NCBI GenBank assembly: GCA_025351355.1
Contig: JANXWC010000243.1
Coordinates: 1 to 34,065, forward strand
Source of the DNA: Hyphomicrobiaceae bacterium
GTDB taxonomy: Bacteria > Pseudomonadota > Alphaproteobacteria > Rhizobiales > Hyphomicrobiaceae
DNA: 34,065 bases
Reading direction: 5' to 3'
The notes beneath the pieces were generated by a model, which had not been told where the DNA came from, searched no databases, and saw only the letters and a list, made by a program, of their open reading frames with translations. The position numbers and the translations under genes were made by a program. This document shows positions 8,519-16,089 of this stretch, piece after piece (the first letter of the stretch is position 1; each line of letters begins with the position of its first letter).

Positions 8519-8548
8519 GCTTGCCTGCCGCCGCGCAGGCGGGGGTCC
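8519..8548. repeat. palindromic intergenic repeat, second copy of the 1404-1441 type
   Basis: GCCTGC (8523-8528) and GCAGGC (8535-8540) form a stem, preceded by GGGGCTT and followed by GGGGGTCCC. In reverse complement, the element at about 1404-1441 has the same layout of CTTGCCTGCC, spacer, GGCAGGGG. Confidence 0.55.
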
Positions 8549-8597
8549 CTGAAACGCAGCAGGCTGCACACTCTGCCAACGGAGTTGAGCAGAAAAC

Positions 8598-8792
8598 GTG
8601 CCGCGCGATCACACCTACTTCATCTACATGCTCGCGAGCCGAAAGTACGGCACGCTCTACATTGGCGTGACCAAGGATCTGCGCAGCCGCATAGAAAGGC
8701 ATCGTGCGGGCGAGGGCAGCAGGTTCACGGCGAAGTACGTCGTCGCCAGCATACCCTTCCAAGCCATCCTCACCGCCGCCTATTTTACCTGA
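8598..8792 (+). pseudogene. truncated GIY-YIG nuclease fused to pyrE 3' end
   Basis: A 64-codon frame from GTG 8598. The first 48 or so residues match the start of small UPF0213/YhbQ-type GIY-YIG proteins: HTYFIYMLASRKYGTLYIGV supplies the GIY-like and YIG motifs, followed by TKDLRSRIERH and the FTAKYVV strand. The protein then ends abruptly with [13 protein letters not shown], nearly identical to the PyrE C-terminus ([13 protein letters not shown]). The downstream half of the domain, which should carry the metal-binding glutamate, is absent, so it should be inactive. The DNA match to pyrE (8751-8794) includes the stop codon, so the fusion comes from a DNA junction rather than from convergent protein sequence. 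Confidence 0.75.
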
Positions 8793-8794
8793 CG
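8751..8794 (+). repeat. direct repeat copy 2: displaced pyrE 3' end
   Basis: This segment is 38 of 44 bases identical to 7506-7549, with an identical 24-base core at 8757-8780. Of the six differences, three fall in the six bases before the core and three in the nine bases after it. It has no pyrE gene attached and is read through by the GIY-YIG remnant. Confidence 0.8.
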
Positions 8795-8887
8795 CCCTTG
8801 CGGTGATTCAGTTTGAATCTCTGTGGCCATCGGCGCCTGAGGCGGTTCCGCGAAGGGGCAATAGAGCGGATGCAGGCGCGCGGAAAT

Positions 8888-8930
8888 CCCCTCTCCCTGT
8901 GCTTCACGGGGCAAGAGGGGTTAGGGGCGG
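8888..8930. repeat. long hairpin intergenic repeat with TTAGGGG flank
   Basis: An outer 7-bp stem (8888-8894 with 8914-8920) is stacked on an inner 7-bp stem (8895-8901 with 8905-8911), separated by a 2-base bulge and closed by a CTT loop. It is followed by TTAGGGGCGG. The flank and stem resemble the element at 10761-10799 in inverted orientation, so the two are likely members of one dispersed family. Confidence 0.6.
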
Positions 8931-9157
8931 CGACGAGCCCGGTGCTCGCAAAGTTCGTCCGCTTATGCGGTGGTCGCGACTGCGGCGGTAGACAACAAAG
9001 CGAAAACAGTCCGGGCCAATTGCAGTCATGATCAGGCCCAGATTTTGATCGGGCATGGGTGCCATTGCGAACTGCGGATTGCGAGACTTGGGATCGAGCG
9101 TTAGGGTCGTTATTCCAGCCTGATAATAACAATTCGAACGATCTAGGGGAAATGCCG

Positions 9158-10441
9158 ATGCGCCTTACAACCATTTGTCTGCTGTTGGCCGCCGCTGGTC
9201 AGAGTGCTCTCACTGCGCCAGCCGCCGTTGCCGAAGGCCCCACACTGAGTGTCGATTCCGAAAGCGGATTTTCTGATGCGCGGTTAGCCAATCTCGAGCG
9301 TTTCATTAAATCGGACATCGACAAAGGTTTGATCCCCGGAGCGACGATCACGATCGTGCGACGGGGCAAGATCGCTTATCAGCGATTCCTTGGTGTGCGT
9401 GATCCGGCTACGAAGGCGTTGATGACGGCGGATACCATCTTCCGCATCTATTCGATGTCGAAGCCGATCACGACGGTGGCAGCTATGATGCTGGTCGAGG
9501 AGGGCCGCCTCGCGCTTGAAGACCCAGTCGCAAAATACATCCCCGCGTTCTCCAACGTGAAGGTTGGCGTGGAAAAAGTAGATGCCGCCGGCAAGGCGAC
9601 GCTTGATCTAGTTGCACCGCGCCGGGCGATGACGGTTCAAGATTTGATGCGGCACACTTCCGGCCTCACCTACGGCTTCTTCGGTGAGGGGCTGGTCAAG
9701 AAGAGTTATGTCGAGGCGAGGTTGGGGGAAGGCGACCCAACCACAACTGAGTTCGTTGAACGCTTGGCCCAGCAGCCGCTCGCCTACCAGCCCGGTACGA
9801 CATGGGACTACAGCCAATCAACTGACGTGCTAGGCCGCGTCGTCGAAGTGGTCTCTGGAAAATCGCTGTTCGCCTTCGAGAAGGAACGTATTCTTGATCC
9901 GCTGGGCATGAAGGATACAAGTTTCTACGTCTCCGATCCGGCCAAAAATCCGCGCATCGCCGAGCCCTTCCCCAACGACCGCACAATCGGGGCGGGCGCA
10001 ATGGTCAACGACCCACGCGTTGTAATGAAATATGAGAGCGGCGGCGGCGGAATGGTGTCGACGACAGCGGACTACATGCGCTTCCTGCAAATGCTGCTGA
10101 ATGGCGGAACCTATAACGGCAAGCGCTACCTCAGCGCAAAGACGATTGCATCGATGACATCGAATCACGCCGGGGCAGCCGCTGGCGTCGTTCCTGGCCC
10201 GTATTATCTTCCTGGGCCGGGCTATGGCTTCGGGCTCGGGTTCGCGGTGCGCACGGAAGCGGGCACGAATTCGGCCACGAGCAGCATCGGGGAGTACAAT
10301 TGGGGCGGCGCCGGGGGCACCGCATTCTGGGTCGACCCGAAGGAGAACATGTTCGTCCTCTTTATGATGCAATCGCCCAGCCAGCGAGTGAAATACCGCT
10401 CGGCGCTGCGCAATACGATCTATGGCGCGTTAGAGAAATAG
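9158..10441 (+). CDS. secreted serine hydrolase, beta-lactamase/esterase (class C-like) family
   Basis: A 427-residue protein of the beta-lactamase/D-alanyl carboxypeptidase/EstB group. The ATG at 9158 is preferred over the one at 9152 because AGGGGA at 9145-9150 is then 7 bases away; it opens a signal peptide ending near AAVA-EG (residue 26). The catalytic SxxK motif is SMSK (Ser99, Lys102). The second motif is Tyr218-Ser219-Gln220, where class C beta-lactamases have Yx[10 protein letters not shown] (about 166-173) and the C-terminal GFGLGFAVR and [12 protein letters not shown] segments are typical of the family. It may act as an esterase, a peptidase on cell-wall peptides or a weak beta-lactamase; sequence alone does not decide. 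No partner gene is adjacent. Confidence 0.88.
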   Translation: MRLTTICLLLAAAGQSALTAPAAVAEGPTLSVDSESGFSDARLANLERFIKSDIDKGLIPGATITIVRRGKIAYQRFLGVRDPATKALMTADTIFRIYSMSKPITTVAAMMLVEEGRLALEDPVAKYIPAFSNVKVGVEKVDAAGKATLDLVAPRRAMTVQDLMRHTSGLTYGFFGEGLVKKSYVEARLGEGDPTTTEFVERLAQQPLAYQPGTTWDYSQSTDVLGRVVEVVSGKSLFAFEKERILDPLGMKDTSFYVSDPAKNPRIAEPFPNDRTIGAGAMVNDPRVVMKYESGGGGMVSTTADYMRFLQMLLNGGTYNGKRYLSAKTIASMTSNHAGAAAGVVPGPYYLPGPGYGFGLGFAVRTEAGTNSATSSIGEYNWGGAGGTAFWVDPKENMFVLFMMQSPSQRVKYRSALRNTIYGALEK

Positions 10442-10997
10442 CCCCACATCATCTCGCGGCAAGCGGCCGCAATCCGCAAAGAGGCGATTGGCAACCAGTC
10501 CGCGATCTACAGATCGTCGGAAACATTAGCGCATTGTTGCGTCGCGATTCGGCGAAGACCGTAAGTCATCCTGAAGTTGCTGCTCTGGCAATTTGTTGAG
10601 AAGGGCGGCAGTTTTACGTCTCGATACGGACCGTAGTCGGCGCGTGCGTGTGAAACCATCTACACGACCCGCTGTCGAATTCGGTTTTATCCCTTTTTTG
10701 CGAGCGTCGGCTTATGCACCGTTGACGTCGATTACAAGAGGTTGTCCGAGCAGGTAGCCGCTCACCCTAAACCTCTCACCGCGAAAGTGCGGAGAGAGGG
10801 GATAAAAGTGTGCACCGCTGTGCCTTCGGGTGGATCGTACGACCCTCGGATGTCAGTATTCCAAGTGCGGCAGCCATTTTAAGCCGAGCTACTGTTGTCG
10901 TCTTTGCCTGGGGGCTTGTCCTGGTCTATGATCGGCTATGGAAAGCCGCGCGGTGCACACTGGTGCACGCCAGACGTGGCGTGATGGAGGACGTTCA
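10442..10997. other. gene-free stretch with one repeat
   Basis: No coding region is supported here. The only clear structure is the hairpin repeat at 10761-10799. The final bases hold GGAGG at 10986-10990, the ribosome binding site of the next gene. Confidence 0.55.
10761..10799. repeat. hairpin intergenic repeat with CACCCTAA flank
   Basis: The arms 10772-10782 and 10789-10799 pair over 10 of 11 positions around a GAAAGT loop, preceded by CTCACCCTAAA. The reverse complement of the flank and arm (GAGAGGTTTAGGGTGAG) resembles AGAGGGGTTAGGGGCGG at 8914-8930. This looks like a copy of a dispersed CCCTAA/CCTCTC-type element. Confidence 0.6.
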
Positions 10998-11990
10998 ATG
11001 TTCACACGCCTTTTGGCAATTTTCGCGGTCGTTTTCGCGCTGACAGCGCCGGTCTACGCCGAGACCAACGAAGTCCGCATCACCAAGCAGCCGGGCCTGC
11101 TATATCTGCCGATGATCCTGATGGAGCAGGGCAAGCTGATCGAAAAGCACACCGCTGCAGCCGGTCTAGCTGACGTCAAGTCTACCTGGATCACCTTCAA
11201 CAGCGGTGGTGCGGCGACAGACGCCCTGCTCGCCGGCAACGTCGATTTCGTCACCAGCGGCGCGTCCAACATGCTGCTGCTGTGGGATCGAACCAAAGGG
11301 CAGGTCAAGGGCGTGGCGGCCTGCGGGGGCATGCCGATGTTCCTGCTGTCGCGCAATCCCGCCGTCAAGACGCTCAAGGATTTCACGGACAAGGACCGCA
11401 TTGCCGTGCCGACGATCAAGGTGTCGTCGCAGGCCACCATTCTGCAGATGGCCGCCGAGCAGACGTTCGGCGCCGGACAGTCCGGCAAGCTCGATTCCAT
11501 CACTCTGCAACTGGGGCATCCCGACGCGACGTTGTCGCTGCTGTCGCCGCAGAGCGAGGTCAACAGTCACTTCTCGCTGCCGCCCTATCAGAATATCGCG
11601 CTGAAGGATCCGGCCGTGCACAAGGTGCTGTCGTCGCTGGACGTGTTCGGTGGTCCCGTAAATAACGCCATCGTGTTCTCGTCGACGAAGTTCCACGACG
11701 CCAATCCGAAGGTCATCGCGGCGGTCATGGCGGCGCTGGCCGAAGCGATGCAGATGATCAAGACCGAGCCGAAGAAGGCGATTGAGATCTATCTCACCCA
11801 GGTCAAGGAGAAGGTCAGCGCCGAGGAACTCGTCGCCATTCTCGGTGAGCCCGGCGTGGTGTTCGATGTCGCGCCGGTGGGCATGCAGAAGTTCGCCACC
11901 TTCATGGCCAAAGCCGGCACCATCAAAACCGCGCCGGCCAGTTGGAAAGATTTCTTCTTCGCCGAGGCGCATTCGCTAGCGGGGAATTGA
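10998..11990 (+). CDS. ABC transporter substrate-binding protein, NitT/TauT (SsuA-like) type
   Basis: A 330-residue periplasmic binding protein. The ATG at 10998 has GGAGG 7 bases upstream and starts a clean signal peptide (MFTRLLAIFAVVFALTAPVYA, then ETN). The mature protein reads VRITKQPGLLYLPMILMEQGKL, then NSGGAATDALLAGNVDFVTSG, then FTDKDRIAVPTIKVSSQATILQMAAE. This is the usual order of the nitrate/sulfonate/taurine/thiamine-precursor binding family. No ATPase or permease gene is nearby, making this a second orphan binding protein in the window. The ligand could be an alkylsulfonate, an aromatic acid or a thiamine precursor; I see no discriminating residues. Confidence 0.9.
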   Translation: MFTRLLAIFAVVFALTAPVYAETNEVRITKQPGLLYLPMILMEQGKLIEKHTAAAGLADVKSTWITFNSGGAATDALLAGNVDFVTSGASNMLLLWDRTKGQVKGVAACGGMPMFLLSRNPAVKTLKDFTDKDRIAVPTIKVSSQATILQMAAEQTFGAGQSGKLDSITLQLGHPDATLSLLSPQSEVNSHFSLPPYQNIALKDPAVHKVLSSLDVFGGPVNNAIVFSSTKFHDANPKVIAAVMAALAEAMQMIKTEPKKAIEIYLTQVKEKVSAEELVAILGEPGVVFDVAPVGMQKFATFMAKAGTIKTAPASWKDFFFAEAHSLAGN

Positions 11991-12022
11991 GGGGCCGAAG
12001 TTTGCCCCCACATTCCGACCGT

Positions 12023-12619
12023 TCAAAACAAGGGCTCGTCATAAACGCGTTTGCCGTCGGCGCTGAGGCCTTTGATGGCAGCGCGGCCCTTGGCGTCGAC
12101 GGCGACGATGGCTGACAGTTTTTTCTCGCGCGCCAGTTTCTCGAGATCGCCGCCGGTGCCTTCCGGCACATAGTAGCGCTCGATGCCGTAGCGCACGCGC
12201 ACGGGCCCGTGCGACCAATCCGACCACTGCGCCGGGCGGGCCTGCAAGGCAGTCTGGTTGGCGGCCATCGTCGCAGGACGGCGGGCGCTCACGGCCACGG
12301 CCAACCAACTCGCATCGGGTTGCTGTTCGATCGTCACATAGGCCTGCTTGAGCCGCGGCATGTCCTCGCCGGTTGTTGCCGTCGCGGGGATCGTCGATAT
12401 TGGAAAGCCCAGCTGCACATAATCGCCCTTGAACAGGTCGCGCGGATCGACGGGCACGATCGGCAGGATAATTTCGCGGCCGGTTTTAAGCAGGCGGATG
12501 CGGTCGGCGACAATAAAGCCGAGCGTCGCCAGTTGCAGCGTGGCGACCGCGAGCAAGGCTGCGCCGCGCGTTTTTAACGCTGCTGGCACCGACGAGCATA
12601 TGTTCTCGAATATCGTCAT
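12023..12619 (-). CDS. GDYXXLXY-domain membrane-anchored protein
   Basis: A 198-residue protein with one N-terminal membrane helix (about residues 19-38) and an extracytoplasmic domain carrying the family signature. Here the signature reads GDYVQLGF (Gly65-Asp66-Tyr67), with the last tyrosine replaced by phenylalanine. Further family features are the segment preceding it, LPIVPVDPRDLFKG, and a later RVRYGIERYYVPEG strand. Its ATG overlaps the stop of the upstream DUF2157 gene as ATGA (12616-12619), so the two are translationally coupled. GDYXXLXY and DUF2157 proteins are commonly neighbours; their shared role, probably in the envelope, is not established. Confidence 0.85.
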   Translation of the reverse strand: MTIFENICSSVPAALKTRGAALLAVATLQLATLGFIVADRIRLLKTGREIILPIVPVDPRDLFKGDYVQLGFPISTIPATATTGEDMPRLKQAYVTIEQQPDASWLAVAVSARRPATMAANQTALQARPAQWSDWSHGPVRVRYGIERYYVPEGTGGDLEKLAREKKLSAIVAVDAKGRAAIKGLSADGKRVYDEPLF

Positions 12620-13728
12620 GACATCACCTCGCGTTGCCCAACCGTTTCCGTTCGCATGCGATAAGCCAGAGTGGCCAAGGCAATCACCAGCACGCCCATC
12701 AGGAAGAAAAACGCACTCGTTCCCAGCAGACTGCCGATCTTGGCGACATAAAGCGCAATGATCTCGAGCGAGAACCCGGCGTAGGCGAGCCACAGTACGC
12801 GTCCGTTGCCGGTGCGCCATCCCGCAGCCATCGCGGCGATCAACAGCGTCAATGTCGTGCTGCCCCACAGCCAGAGATGCGGTTCCCGCGCGCTGCCGCT
12901 CCAGGCGCGATCAACAAACTGGATCACGAACAAACCGATGTAGGCGAGCACCATGCCATAGGCCAGCAGCGTCGCCGAGATCGGCCGCCAGCGATCGATG
13001 ACGTCGGCACGCAAGGCCGCGGCGACAGCCATCGCCAAGCCGATCGCTACCAGCAGGTAACGGCCGGTTTCGCGCTCGATCTGCAGGCACGAAACGATCA
13101 GCCAACCACTCAAGGCCAGCGCCAGCAGATGTTTGCCGGCGCGCCAGCGTGTGTTCGCGACGCCGGCCGCCGCCGCGCCCCACATCGGCAGGAAGCCCCA
13201 ATGGATCAATTTGCTGTCCTGCTCGACCGTCATGCCGCTCCAGACGCAGATCAGCACCACACTCGCCGCCAGCGTTGGATTGGAACGCAACAGCACACCG
13301 GCGGCAAGCGCGCCCAGCGACCACAGCCACACCGCATCAGGCGGGTTGCCGTCCATGTGATACATCTGCGCAATCAGCATGATCGAGGCGCCGAATAGTG
13401 CGATGCCGGCCAGCACGGCTGAGTGCGCGAAGGGATCGAGGCGGCGGCGGAACAGTTCGAAAGCCGCGGCATAACTGGCGCCGATGCCGCCGCCGAGCAG
13501 TGCCAAGCGGGACAGTTTCGACAGACTGTCCCAATGTGCCGCGACAAAGCTCATGGCGGCCACCCCCAACAGCACCGCGCCGAGCACGGCGAGCGCGCCG
13601 TAGAGCCCTGGACTGCGGTTGCGTTGAGCCAAATCGCGAAGGATCGCCGTAGCGCCGGCGTCGCTGACCCAACCCTCGGACTGCCACCGCTTCAAATCGG
13701 CCTGCAGGCGTGCCTGTGTGATGATCAT
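12616..13728 (-). CDS. DUF2157 multi-pass membrane protein
   Basis: A 370-residue inner-membrane protein. The soluble N-terminus (about residues 1-35, LKRWQSEGWVSDAGATAIL) matches the DUF2157 head, where a short helical region precedes the membrane part. It is followed by roughly ten hydrophobic helices, beginning GLYGALAVLGAVLLGVAAM and ending FFFLMGVLVIALATLAYRM. GGAGA a few bases before the ATG at 13728 supports this start. It is the first gene of a two-gene unit with the GDYXXLXY gene, overlapping by four bases. No enzymatic motif is visible and the function is unknown. Confidence 0.87.
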   Translation of the reverse strand: MIITQARLQADLKRWQSEGWVSDAGATAILRDLAQRNRSPGLYGALAVLGAVLLGVAAMSFVAAHWDSLSKLSRLALLGGGIGASYAAAFELFRRRLDPFAHSAVLAGIALFGASIMLIAQMYHMDGNPPDAVWLWSLGALAAGVLLRSNPTLAASVVLICVWSGMTVEQDSKLIHWGFLPMWGAAAAGVANTRWRAGKHLLALALSGWLIVSCLQIERETGRYLLVAIGLAMAVAAALRADVIDRWRPISATLLAYGMVLAYIGLFVIQFVDRAWSGSAREPHLWLWGSTTLTLLIAAMAAGWRTGNGRVLWLAYAGFSLEIIALYVAKIGSLLGTSAFFFLMGVLVIALATLAYRMRTETVGQREVMS

Positions 13729-13812
13729 GGTGTTCTCCGACGATTTGTCAGAACTAAATAATCATCGTTCAATAAGTCAAGAAAATGACGCGCGCGTAGT
13801 TAAATTCGAGTT

Positions 13813-14169
13813 TCAGGATAAAAACACCGACAACAACATGAGGGCTGCAACACAAATCGAGCCACAACTGGCGACCAGAACGGCGGCGGCGGCGGCGTCC
13901 TTCGAATGCTTAATCGCCGGCGAAATGTCCGGATGGATGTGATCGATGAGGTATTCGAGCGCAGAATTCAACAGTTCCAGCGCCATAACGATCATCGTGC
14001 AGATGGCGATCAGCGCAGCCCATTGCCAGCCCGGCCGCAGAATCAGTAGCACGACGGCCGCCGCAACCGCACAGGCGCATTCGGTGCGGAAGCTTTTCTC
14101 GGAGCGCCAGACAACGCGCAGGCCGTTGAGGGCGAAGCCGAAGCGTTCGTGGAGGGGGCGATTTTTCAT
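13813..14169 (-). CDS. dgkA: diacylglycerol kinase, prokaryotic DgkA type
   Basis: A small inner-membrane enzyme of 118 residues that phosphorylates diacylglycerol to phosphatidate, recycling lipid released during periplasmic glucan or lipid A modification. Three hydrophobic helices are visible (about 34-47, 49-69 and 94-117). The signature ELLNSALEYLIDHI supplies Glu65, Asn68 and Glu72, matching the catalytic and metal residues of the E. coli enzyme, and HSKDAAAAAV gives the conserved Lys90-Asp91. A purine-rich GAGAGAG precedes the ATG. It is transcribed divergently from the ferredoxin gene and in the same direction as the DUF2157 pair, 84 bases before it. Confidence 0.92.
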   Translation of the reverse strand: MKNRPLHERFGFALNGLRVVWRSEKSFRTECACAVAAAVVLLILRPGWQWAALIAICTMIVMALELLNSALEYLIDHIHPDISPAIKHSKDAAAAAVLVASCGSICVAALMLLSVFLS

Positions 14170-14395
14170 GTCTCTCTCAGTGGCGCAGTCGTGATGCGAT
14201 CGTCACACGGCCTAACATAGGCGTTGTGCCGACGAACAGGCCAAATTCGGTTGTTCCAAGACTGTATCCAAGGCGGTATCAGTGCGCGGCGGTGCGTCAC
14301 CCTTGCGCGCCCCCGCGTCCGTCGGTATCTGTCGCCGCTAACAAAACAACTCAACGACGATCAGGAGTGGCTGCAGGCGCAGCCGGCACAGGACC

Positions 14396-14716
14396 ATGGC
14401 AAAGATCACCTTCATTCAGCCCGACGGCGCCCAGCAGATCGTCGCCGCCGAAGCCGGCATGACCGTCATGGAAGCGGCGAAGCGCGAACTCATCGCCGGC
14501 ATAGAAGCGGAATGCGGCGGCGCTTGTGCCTGTGCGACCTGTCACGTTTACGTCGACGCGGCGTGGACCGATAAGGCTGGCAAGCCGGCGGCGATGGAAG
14601 AGGACATGCTCGATTTCGCCTTCGACGTCCGTCCGGAGAGCCGCCTCGCCTGTCAGATCAAGATCACCGACGCGCTTGATGGTCTCGTCGTGCGCGTGCC
14701 GGCCAAGCAGTTCTGA
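14396..14716 (+). CDS. 2Fe-2S ferredoxin, adrenodoxin/FdxB type
   Basis: A 106-residue electron carrier. The cluster ligands are Cys40, Cys46, Cys49 and Cys86 (C-x5-C-x2-C, then a distal cysteine in RLACQI), the vertebrate/bacterial adrenodoxin pattern. An extra cysteine, Cys44, lies inside the loop. The start [11 protein letters not shown] and the segment [22 protein letters not shown] are typical of this group. Such ferredoxins serve cytochromes P450, Fe-S assembly or ring hydroxylases; no partner reductase or isc gene is in the window, so its partner is unknown. AGGA lies very close to the ATG, giving a short spacing. Confidence 0.93.
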   Translation: MAKITFIQPDGAQQIVAAEAGMTVMEAAKRELIAGIEAECGGACACATCHVYVDAAWTDKAGKPAAMEEDMLDFAFDVRPESRLACQIKITDALDGLVVRVPAKQF

Positions 14717-14821
14717 GCACGGTATGGCGGAGCTGTCCCGAACCCGGGCGGTCGTTAGCCGACTGTTTACCTCGTCGTGATGTAGTGCGTCCCAGTTCTG
14801 TTGCGTTCTGGAGCGTTGGTA

Positions 14822-15268
14822 ATGTCTGGTTTGCGTCGCGACCGCGTGCGGTCGAAGATTGTGTCATTGGCTGTTTGCGCGACTGTGCTGGCCCCAACTT
14901 TCGGCTTGGCCGGCTGCGCGTCAGAGAAGCCGCCGAGCTACGTGCAGGGCCCGCCGGTCCACATACAAAAAGTCGAAATGGAAGATGACGGTCAGCCGGT
15001 GCAAGCGCCGCCGGCGCGGCGCGTGCGCGCCGAGGAAGATGATCCGAGCCAACCCTGGAGCCCCAACTATGGCGGCCCCGCCAAGCCGAACGCCGGAACA
15101 CTTGTGATGCCGGCACCGTTGCGTGCGCCCAACCCTTACGTGCCTGCGCAGGTCGATGCGGCAACCGTCAAGCCGGTCAGTACGGGCACGCTGACGCGCC
15201 TCTCGGAAGCCGATGCCGAGATGGTGATGGCGCTGGCCATCAACGCGCATGAGATGCGTCGGCGATAG
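14822..15268 (+). CDS. putative lipoprotein
   Basis: A 148-residue protein starting at ATG 14822, with GGAG 8 bases upstream. The N-terminus has positively charged residues, a hydrophobic stretch and the lipobox LAGC with the acylated cysteine at residue 32. The mature part is proline-rich and low in complexity (repeated PP, PAP, NP and YVP-like stretches), which suggests an extended periplasmic linker, and ends in a short helical segment [22 protein letters not shown] do not recognise the family. Its last 29 bases overlap the 3' end of lipB on the other strand (15240-15268). Confidence 0.7.
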   Translation: MSGLRRDRVRSKIVSLAVCATVLAPTFGLAGCASEKPPSYVQGPPVHIQKVEMEDDGQPVQAPPARRVRAEEDDPSQPWSPNYGGPAKPNAGTLVMPAPLRAPNPYVPAQVDAATVKPVSTGTLTRLSEADAEMVMALAINAHEMRRR

Positions 15269-15962
15269 AAACTTTAAAGCGGCGTTCGAATGTCTTGCGC
15301 AGCGCGACGTCGGCGTCGGCCATCGTCACTGGCAGCCCAAGGTCGACCAGGCTGGTCACACCGTGCTGGGTGATGCCGCACGGCACGATGCCGTCGAAAT
15401 GCGTCAGGTCCGGCTCGACGTTGAGGCTCATGCCGTGCAGGCTGATCCACCGTTTCAGCCGAATGCCGATGGCGGCAATCTTGTCTTCGCGGCCCTCCGC
15501 CTTGTCGGGGCGGCGTACCCATACGCCGACGCGATCCGGCCGCGTCTCGCCGCGCAAGCCGAATTCACTCAAAGTATCGATCAGCCAGCCCTCGAGCAGC
15601 GAGACGAACTTGCGCACGTCGCCGGTTGATTCCCCGTCTGACGACAGGCGCCCGGCGTGCCGCTTCACGTCGAGCATGACATAGACCACGCGTTGCCCAG
15701 GGCCATGATAGGTATATTGGCCGCCGCGCCCGGTGGCGTGCACGGGAAACCGGTCGGGCTGCAGCAGGTCTTTCGCTTTCGCACTGGTGCCGGCGGTGTA
15801 GAGCGGTGGATGCTCCAGCAGCCAAATGCATTCGGCCGCCTTGCCCGCCGCAATGGCCTCGGCGCGTGCTTCCATGAACGCGACAGCATCTGCATAAGCA
15901 ACAGGTGCGTCGGATATAAGCCAATCGATGGGCGCGTGTTGTTGGTTTTGCTTATCGGTCAT
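15240..15962 (-). CDS. lipB: octanoyltransferase (lipoate biosynthesis)
   Basis: LipB transfers octanoate from acyl carrier protein to the lipoyl domains of pyruvate, 2-oxoglutarate and glycine-cleavage enzymes, the first step of lipoate synthesis. The protein has 240 residues, a usual length. The signature [12 protein letters not shown] lies at 79-90, the active-site lysine in DKIAAIG is Lys161, and the catalytic cysteine in VPCGITQHG is Cys195. The start MTDKQNQQ at ATG 15962 has a weak ribosome binding site, but the alignment to the family begins within 15 residues. It is divergent from the cysteine synthase gene and overlaps the preceding lipoprotein gene tail to tail. Confidence 0.95.
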   Translation of the reverse strand: MTDKQNQQHAPIDWLISDAPVAYADAVAFMEARAEAIAAGKAAECIWLLEHPPLYTAGTSAKAKDLLQPDRFPVHATGRGGQYTYHGPGQRVVYVMLDVKRHAGRLSSDGESTGDVRKFVSLLEGWLIDTLSEFGLRGETRPDRVGVWVRRPDKAEGREDKIAAIGIRLKRWISLHGMSLNVEPDLTHFDGIVPCGITQHGVTSLVDLGLPVTMADADVALRKTFERRFKVSIADASHAR

Positions 15963-16089
15963 ATCGAGTTGGCCAATATGATTGTTTGGCTACCCCGCCC
16001 TGGTGGAAAGCAGTCACGCGTGGCAGACTTGGCCCCCTGTCGGCCGCAGCTGGCGGAGATCATATTGAGAAATCCAGAAAGGCCGTGAA

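Larger units (their letters stand above)
8212..9157. other. gene-poor stretch with repeats and a nuclease remnant
   Basis: This stretch holds an intergenic palindrome (8519-8548), a truncated GIY-YIG frame (8598-8792) that ends in a copy of the pyrE 3' end, and a long hairpin repeat (8888-8930). I see no intact gene. The composition changes from AT-richer on the left (to about 8460) to GC-rich on the right, as expected for a patchwork of decayed insertions. Confidence 0.6.

Noticed and set aside
11166-11972. 268-codon minus-strand frame opposite the NitT/TauT-type binding protein
   Set aside because: Antisense shadow with no motif; the plus-strand gene has a signal peptide and a strong ribosome binding site.
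12634-13398. 254-codon plus-strand frame opposite DUF2157
   Set aside because: Glutamine/arginine/histidine-rich shadow of a hydrophobic membrane gene.
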